This document shows, piece by piece, positions 21,772 through 26,150 of a DNA stretch of 26,150 bases. A program made the position numbers and the translations under genes. The stretch lies in the NCBI GenBank assembly GCA_015228695.1, contig JADGDA010000006.1, positions 1 to 26,150 of the forward strand. Reading direction: 5' to 3'. The notes below the pieces were generated by a model that saw only the letters and a program-made list of their open reading frames with translations, searched no databases and had not been told where the DNA came from. Source of the DNA: Alphaproteobacteria bacterium (GTDB lineage Bacteria > Pseudomonadota > Alphaproteobacteria > Rhodospirillales > Rhodospirillaceae). The first letter of the stretch is position 1; every line of letters starts with the position of its first letter.

Positions 21772-23567
21772 TGGCGCAGTTCATCCGCAAGCTCCTGTTT
21801 CTCCTCGATCCCTGGTCGCGTCGGCGGCTGGGGTTCCTGTTCGCGGCGATCCTGCTCACCGCGCTGCTGGAGACCGCGAGCCTCGGCCTGTTTTTTCCCA
21901 TCATGCAGATGATCGTCGATCCGGGGCAGGTGCCGTCCTGGTTTCCCCAGGTCCTGGCCGAGATGACGCCGGCCCGGCGGACGGTCACGGTGGCGCTGTC
22001 GTTCGGGGTTTTCTTCGCCTTCAAGAACATGGCCCTTCTGGCGACGACCTATCTGAACAACCGCCTGAGCTGCGCCATGATGGCCCGGTTCGAGCACCGC
22101 CTGTTCAGCCATTATCTGCGCCAGCCCTATCCGGTCCATCTGGGCCGCAATACCTCGCACATCATCCAGAGCCTCACCCTCAACGCGCTCAGGGTGTTCG
22201 ACTGCGTGCGCACGCTGTTGAACATCACCCTGGAACTTCTGATGATCGCCGGCGGCGTCGCGGTCCTGGTGACCGTGGAGCCGTGGATCACCGTCGGTTC
22301 CGCGATGGTGTTCGGCAGCGTCGGATTCGTGATTTTCCGCGTGATCGCACCGTTGATGCGGGAGTGGGGGGCGCGCTCCGTCACCGTCGAGCGGGGATTG
22401 ATCCGCACGATCCAGCATGCCTTCAACTCCGTGCGCAGCATCAAGATCCAGCACCGGGAACGCTATTTCGAGGATGGCTTCCGGCACCTGATCTTCCAGG
22501 AAGCCTATCTCCGCACCATGTCCTACACGATGCAGCACATCCCCCGTCTGTTCGTCGAACTGGTCGTCGTTCTGGGATTTCTGGGGATCGTGGTCGGGCT
22601 GATGGTCACGCGGGGGAGCCTGACCGAGATTCTGCCGACCCTGGGCCTGTTCGGGATGGTGGCCTTGCGGCTGATGCCCTCCCTGAACCGCATTCTGCAA
22701 GGGGCTTCCGATCTGAAGCTGCGCAGCCCTGCCGTGGAGCTGATCCACGCGGACCTGGACGGCGAGCCCCTCGCGGATTACGTCTCCGGCGCCGAGACCG
22801 CCGTGGAGCCTTTGCCCTTCGAGCGGGAGATTCGTCTCGATGCCGTGACCTTTTCCTATCCGCGCTCCGACCGCGCCGCGATCCGGGGGCTCTCCCTGAC
22901 CATTCCCAAGGGGCGGTCCGTGGGGCTGGTCGGGCCGTCCGGCGCGGGCAAGTCCACCCTGTCCGAAATCATCCTCGGCCTTCTCCGCCCCGACGGCGGG
23001 CGTCTGCTCATCGACGGCGCCGATGCCGCCACCGACATCGGGCGGTGGCAGAGCCGCATCGGCTATGTGCCCCAGCAGACCTATGTCATGGACGACACCT
23101 TGAGGCGCAATGTCGCCTTCGGCCTCGACGACGCGCGGATCGACGAGGAGCGGCTTCGCGCGGCCATCCGCATGTCCCACCTGGATGCCGTCGTGGAGCG
23201 TCTGCCTCAGGGGCTCGACACGGTCGTCGGCGAGAACGGGGTGCGTCTGTCCGGGGGGCAGCGCCAGCGGCTGGGGATCGCCCGCGCCCTGTATCACGAC
23301 CCGGACGTCATCGTCCTCGACGAGGCGACCTCGGCGCTCGACAACGAGACCGAGAGGGAAATTTCCTCGGCCATCGAGGAACTCAGCGGGCAAAAGACGC
23401 TGATCATCGTCGCCCACCGCCTCAGCACCGTGCGCCGCTGCGACCGCATCGTCTATTTGAAGGACGGGGCCATGGTGGCCGAGGCCGATTTCGAGACGCT
23501 TCTCGCCACCAACGAGGATTTCCGCCGCATGGTCGATCTGGGCACCCTGGAAACCGGTTGCTCCTGA
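21771..23567 (+). CDS. ABC exporter, MsbA/PglK-like glycolipid flippase
   Basis: A 598-residue half-transporter with a fused membrane domain and ATPase. Six helices lie in residues about 15-310, and the nucleotide-binding domain at about 345-590. Visible motifs are Walker A from Gly388 (GPSGAGKST), Q-loop (YVPQQT), signature LSGGQ at 493-497, Walker B VIVLDEAT with Asp517/Glu518, and the switch His in VAHRLS. All ATPase residues are present. Family members of this size next to glycosyltransferases (PglK, MsbA, WlaB) flip lipid-linked sugars across the inner membrane. It begins in a one-base overlap with the preceding stop. The substrate here would be the lipid-linked product of this cluster (inference). 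Confidence 0.9.
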   Translation: MAQFIRKLLFLLDPWSRRRLGFLFAAILLTALLETASLGLFFPIMQMIVDPGQVPSWFPQVLAEMTPARRTVTVALSFGVFFAFKNMALLATTYLNNRLSCAMMARFEHRLFSHYLRQPYPVHLGRNTSHIIQSLTLNALRVFDCVRTLLNITLELLMIAGGVAVLVTVEPWITVGSAMVFGSVGFVIFRVIAPLMREWGARSVTVERGLIRTIQHAFNSVRSIKIQHRERYFEDGFRHLIFQEAYLRTMSYTMQHIPRLFVELVVVLGFLGIVVGLMVTRGSLTEILPTLGLFGMVALRLMPSLNRILQGASDLKLRSPAVELIHADLDGEPLADYVSGAETAVEPLPFEREIRLDAVTFSYPRSDRAAIRGLSLTIPKGRSVGLVGPSGAGKSTLSEIILGLLRPDGGRLLIDGADAATDIGRWQSRIGYVPQQTYVMDDTLRRNVAFGLDDARIDEERLRAAIRMSHLDAVVERLPQGLDTVVGENGVRLSGGQRQRLGIARALYHDPDVIVLDEATSALDNETEREISSAIEELSGQKTLIIVAHRLSTVRRCDRIVYLKDGAMVAEADFETLLATNEDFRRMVDLGTLETGCS

Positions 23568-23620
23568 CCCCGGCCGCGCGATACCCTCGCCCGGCGTATC
23601 CGGGGAACAAGACGGGCGAA

Positions 23621-24826
23621 ATGATCGGGACGGAACACGACGAGTTGGATCGGATCGCCACCGGCAGCGCCGCGCCACGGTTCGGCGAGATCGTTTCCAG
23701 GCGGCTTGGGGAGATCGGGGACCGGCTGAACGGGCGGCGGGTCTGCGTTCTGGGTGGAGCCGGGTCCATCGGGGGGCGCTTCGCCATGGACCTGCTGGGG
23801 TTCGCTCCGGCGGAGGTGCTCGTTTGCGACAAGAACGAGAACGGTTTGACCGATCTGACCCGGGACATGCGTGCCGATCCCCGTTCCCGCGCCTTCGGTG
23901 GAAAGCTGGAATTTTTCTGTCTGGACGTGGCCTCACCGGAGATGGCCGATTTCCTCGCCGCCCACGGGCCGGAGGTGATTCTCAACTTTGCCGCCCTGAA
24001 ACATGTGCGGACGGAAAAGCATCTTCATTCCGTCCGCTACATGCTCCGGACCAACGTGATGGCTCTTCGCGCGATCATTGCCGATGGAGCCCTGGCGAGG
24101 GCGCGGACGCTGTTCTCCATCTCCACCGACAAGGCGGCCTCTCCCGCAAACGTCATGGGGGCGAGCAAGCGGCTCGGGGAGTACGTGATGGGTCATGGAA
24201 AGGCCGTCCACCCGGACGTGTTCATCTCCTCCACCCGGTTCGCCAACGTCGCCTATTCGAACGGCAGCATTCTTCAGTCCATCGTCACCCGTCTCCGCGA
24301 ACGGCAGGTGTTCGGCGTGCCCGCCCGTATCCGCCGGTATTTCATCTCCCAGGCCGAGGCCTCCCAGATCTGCCTCCTGTCCCTGCTGGGCGAGTTCGAC
24401 GGCGGCATCAGCATCCCGCGCGAGGACCTGCTGGCTCCCGACGTGCCCATTCTCGATCTGGCCCGGAGCATCGTCGCCCGGCACGGCTATGATCCGGTCG
24501 AGATGAGGGATGAGGACGAGGCGCGGAGCGCCCTGCCGGGGATGGTCGCTTCCGGGCGCTATCCGATCGTGGTCACGGGCGGGGACACCGTCGGCGAGAA
24601 GCCCCAGGAGGTGTTCCATGCCGACTTCGAGACGGCGGAGCCGACCCGCGAGCCCGCCCTCCTGCGCGTTCCCTTCCCCGAACTTCCCGACTGGGGGCGC
24701 TTCGATGCCGCGCTCGCGGCCTGCCTCGACGCCGGGGACATGGACGACGTTCTCGATGCGATGGGCGGCATCATGCCGGAATTCCACCACCTCGGGTCCC
24801 ACCGCCACCTCGATCAGGGGATATAG
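23621..24826 (+). CDS. WbpM/CapD-like nucleotide-sugar 4,6-dehydratase (SDR family)
   Basis: A 401-residue extended short-chain dehydrogenase. The NAD-binding loop is GGAGSIGG at about 47-54; NFAALKHV near 125 and STDKAASPANVMGASKR near 166-182 follow. The last motif has Met-x3-Lys in place of Tyr-x3-Lys, as in WbpM/PglF/CapD, which make UDP-4-keto-6-deoxy-GlcNAc. It lacks the membrane domain of full-length WbpM, so it is a soluble short form. The C-terminal 150 residues show TVGEKPQEVFH, also seen in this family. The ATG at 23621 is the first MIGTEHDE-type start after a 53-base gap. Its last 56 bases overlap the 3' end of the opposing GTPase gene. Confidence 0.88.
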   Translation: MIGTEHDELDRIATGSAAPRFGEIVSRRLGEIGDRLNGRRVCVLGGAGSIGGRFAMDLLGFAPAEVLVCDKNENGLTDLTRDMRADPRSRAFGGKLEFFCLDVASPEMADFLAAHGPEVILNFAALKHVRTEKHLHSVRYMLRTNVMALRAIIADGALARARTLFSISTDKAASPANVMGASKRLGEYVMGHGKAVHPDVFISSTRFANVAYSNGSILQSIVTRLRERQVFGVPARIRRYFISQAEASQICLLSLLGEFDGGISIPREDLLAPDVPILDLARSIVARHGYDPVEMRDEDEARSALPGMVASGRYPIVVTGGDTVGEKPQEVFHADFETAEPTREPALLRVPFPELPDWGRFDAALAACLDAGDMDDVLDAMGGIMPEFHHLGSHRHLDQGI

Positions 24827-25814
24827 CCGCGGCCACGGCATCCCGCCCCAGGTCGCGGGTGATGAAGACGATCCGCGAGCGGCGGTCCCCGTCCGGCCAG
24901 CCGGGAAGCGGCGTCGGCGGGTGAAACAGGTGCTGGACCCCGTGCACCGCCAGGGGCCGATCCTCCCCGGCCACGTTGAGGATGCCCTTGACCCGCAACA
25001 GGTCCTCCCCCCTTTCGGCGATCAGCCGTTCCAGGGAGGCTGCGAACGGCTCCCAGTCCAGCGGCTCGGCAAAAGTGAGACAGAAGGATTGGATGGAGCC
25101 GTGGGCGTGGTGGTGTCCGTGGTACGCTTCCTCGTTCAGCCAGCGGGCCACGTCGGGGAGCTTGCCACGGGTGGAGAACAACCCCGCCTCGAACAGCAGG
25201 TCCGGAGAAACGTTGCCGCCGATGGCGACGGCCGTCGGGGCGGCGGGGTTCAGCTCCCGCAATCGGGCGCGCAGGTCCTCGACCGCATCGGGCGCGGCGA
25301 GGTCGGTCTTGGTCAGGACGATCCGGTCGGCGACCGCCACCTGCTTGCGGGTTTCCGGTTGCCGGGAAAGCTGCGCCCCGGCATGGACCGCATCGACGGT
25401 GGCAATGACGCCGTCCAGGCGATAGCGGGCGCCGATCAAGGGATCGCTGATCAGGGTGTGCAGCACCGGGGCCGGGTCGGCAAGGCCGCTGGTCTCGATC
25501 ACGAGGCGGCGGAACTCGGGCACCTCGCCACGCACCCGCCTCAGGAACAGATCGCGCAGCGCCGTCACCAGATCGCCGCGCACCGTGCAGCACAGACAGC
25601 CCGAGTCAAGGAGGACGACGGTTTCGCTGACATGACGCACCAGCAGATGATCGAGACCGACCTCGCCGAACTCGTTGATCACCACGGCGGTCTCGCCCAG
25701 GGCGGGATGTTCCAGCAACCGGTTGAGAAGGGTGGTCTTGCCGCTGCCGAGCGCGCCGGTCAGGACCGAAACCGGAAGGGCGGCGGAAACCTCGGCGGCA
25801 AGATCGCGGGTCAT
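24771..25814 (-). CDS. COG0523/CobW-family GTPase, probable metallochaperone
   Basis: A 347-residue G3E-family GTPase. Walker A is at 20-28 (GALGSGKTT), the invariant metal-binding CxCC motif at Cys73-Leu-Cys75-Cys76, ETSG near 104, and the guanine-specificity motif TKTD near 168. A His-rich patch (His232, 234, 235, 236, 238) lies before the CobW C-terminal domain. Such proteins deliver zinc or another metal to target enzymes, or act in cobalamin synthesis. It starts within an ATGA overlap with hisI, whose product is a zinc enzyme, which favours a zinc role (inference). No cobalamin genes are nearby. The C-terminus is Gly/Arg-rich and overlaps the opposing dehydratase gene. Confidence 0.92.
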   Translation of the reverse strand: MTRDLAAEVSAALPVSVLTGALGSGKTTLLNRLLEHPALGETAVVINEFGEVGLDHLLVRHVSETVVLLDSGCLCCTVRGDLVTALRDLFLRRVRGEVPEFRRLVIETSGLADPAPVLHTLISDPLIGARYRLDGVIATVDAVHAGAQLSRQPETRKQVAVADRIVLTKTDLAAPDAVEDLRARLRELNPAAPTAVAIGGNVSPDLLFEAGLFSTRGKLPDVARWLNEEAYHGHHHAHGSIQSFCLTFAEPLDWEPFAASLERLIAERGEDLLRVKGILNVAGEDRPLAVHGVQHLFHPPTPLPGWPDGDRRSRIVFITRDLGRDAVAAAISPDRGGGGTRGGGIPA

Positions 25815-26150
25815 TTGCCGTACAGGTCTTCCGGATTCCTCTCCACCGGGGCGATGGTGGCAAGCGCGCCGCCGCGCACGGCGGTGAAGAAGCAATTGCG
25901 GCGGCCGGTATGGCAGGCGACGCCCAATTGATCCACCAGCAGGAGCAGGGTGTCGCCGTCGCAGTCGATGCGCATCTCGACCAGCTTCTGGACCTGCCCC
26001 GACTCCTCCCCCTTGCGCCACAGCCGCCCGCGTGAGCGGGACCAGTAACAGACGCGGCCGGTTTTCAGGGTTTCTTCCACCGACTCCCGGTTCATCCAGG
26101 CCATCATCAGAACCTCGCCGCTGTCATGCTGCTGGGCGATGGCGGGAACC
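25811..26150 (-). CDS. hisI: HisI, phosphoribosyl-AMP cyclohydrolase (5' end outside window)
   Basis: The C-terminal 112 or so residues of HisI, which opens the purine ring of phosphoribosyl-AMP in histidine synthesis. The frame stays open to the window edge, reading VPAIAQQHDSGEVLMMAWMN, the normal HisI N-terminal region, so the ATG at 26107 is internal and the real start lies beyond 26150. Metal-site residues are visible: the DCDGD motif and Cys in ACHTGRRNCF. The stop overlaps the start of the GTPase gene. This is housekeeping DNA and probably marks the chromosomal flank of the magnetosome/sugar region. Confidence 0.95.
   Translation of the reverse strand, partial: VPAIAQQHDSGEVLMMAWMNRESVEETLKTGRVCYWSRSRGRLWRKGEESGQVQKLVEMRIDCDGDTLLLLVDQLGVACHTGRRNCFFTAVRGGALATIAPVERNPEDLYGK

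Noticed and set aside
1..26150. Transposase, integrase, tRNA or rRNA genes marking island ends
   Set aside because: None was seen on either strand; the island edges, if mobile, lie outside or have decayed.

Overview
The window is most of a magnetosome gene island from a high-GC (roughly two-thirds G+C by eye) magnetotactic alphaproteobacterium, probably in or near the Rhodospirillales. Gene order and the protein sequences, compared from memory with Magnetospirillum, give a mamAB-type operon: mamH, mamI, mamE, two small non-canonical genes, mamL, mamM, mamN, mamO, mamP, mamA, mamQ, mamR, mamB, mamS, mamT (bases 15-14212). All lie on the + strand and are tightly packed, with several ATGA overlaps. 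No promoter is visible; it would lie before base 1.

These proteins cover known steps of magnetosome formation. MamI, MamL, MamQ and MamB act in membrane invagination. MamE and MamO act in protease control of crystal growth. MamB and MamM are cation diffusion facilitators. MamH and MamN are other transporters. MamE, MamP and MamT carry paired CXXCH magnetochrome haem motifs. MamA is the TPR coat protein. The slot between mamE and mamL normally holds mamJ (acidic chain connector) and mamK (actin-like filament). Here it holds an unrecognised acidic 114-residue protein and a 100-residue protein resembling the polyhydroxyalkanoate-granule-system family. mamK, mamJ and mamU are absent from this window.

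Bases 14252-24826 continue on the same strand after only 39 bp, with a cell-surface sugar cluster: a DRE-TIM aldolase with an extra C-terminal domain, a B12-binding radical SAM enzyme, an acylneuraminate-type cytidylyltransferase, a DapA/NanA-family aldolase with an altered active-site loop, a HAD phosphatase, a putative glycosyltransferase, an ABC exporter and a WbpM/CapD-like nucleotide-sugar dehydratase. Translational coupling is strong from the cytidylyltransferase to the exporter. There is no NeuB-type synthase. I infer that the cluster makes, activates, transfers and exports an unusual acidic (2-keto acid) sugar.

The right edge (24771-26150, - strand) is housekeeping DNA: a COG0523/CobW GTPase overlapping hisI, which runs off the window. 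It converges on the sugar cluster with a 56 bp overlap of coding ends. No tRNA, rRNA, transposase, CRISPR array or clear intrinsic terminator was found. No gene-free stretch exceeds about 210 bases. The most notable non-coding signals are a six-tract G-quadruplex motif before mamM, a tandem pair of palindromes across the mamB stop codon, and hairpins flanking the two novel genes.
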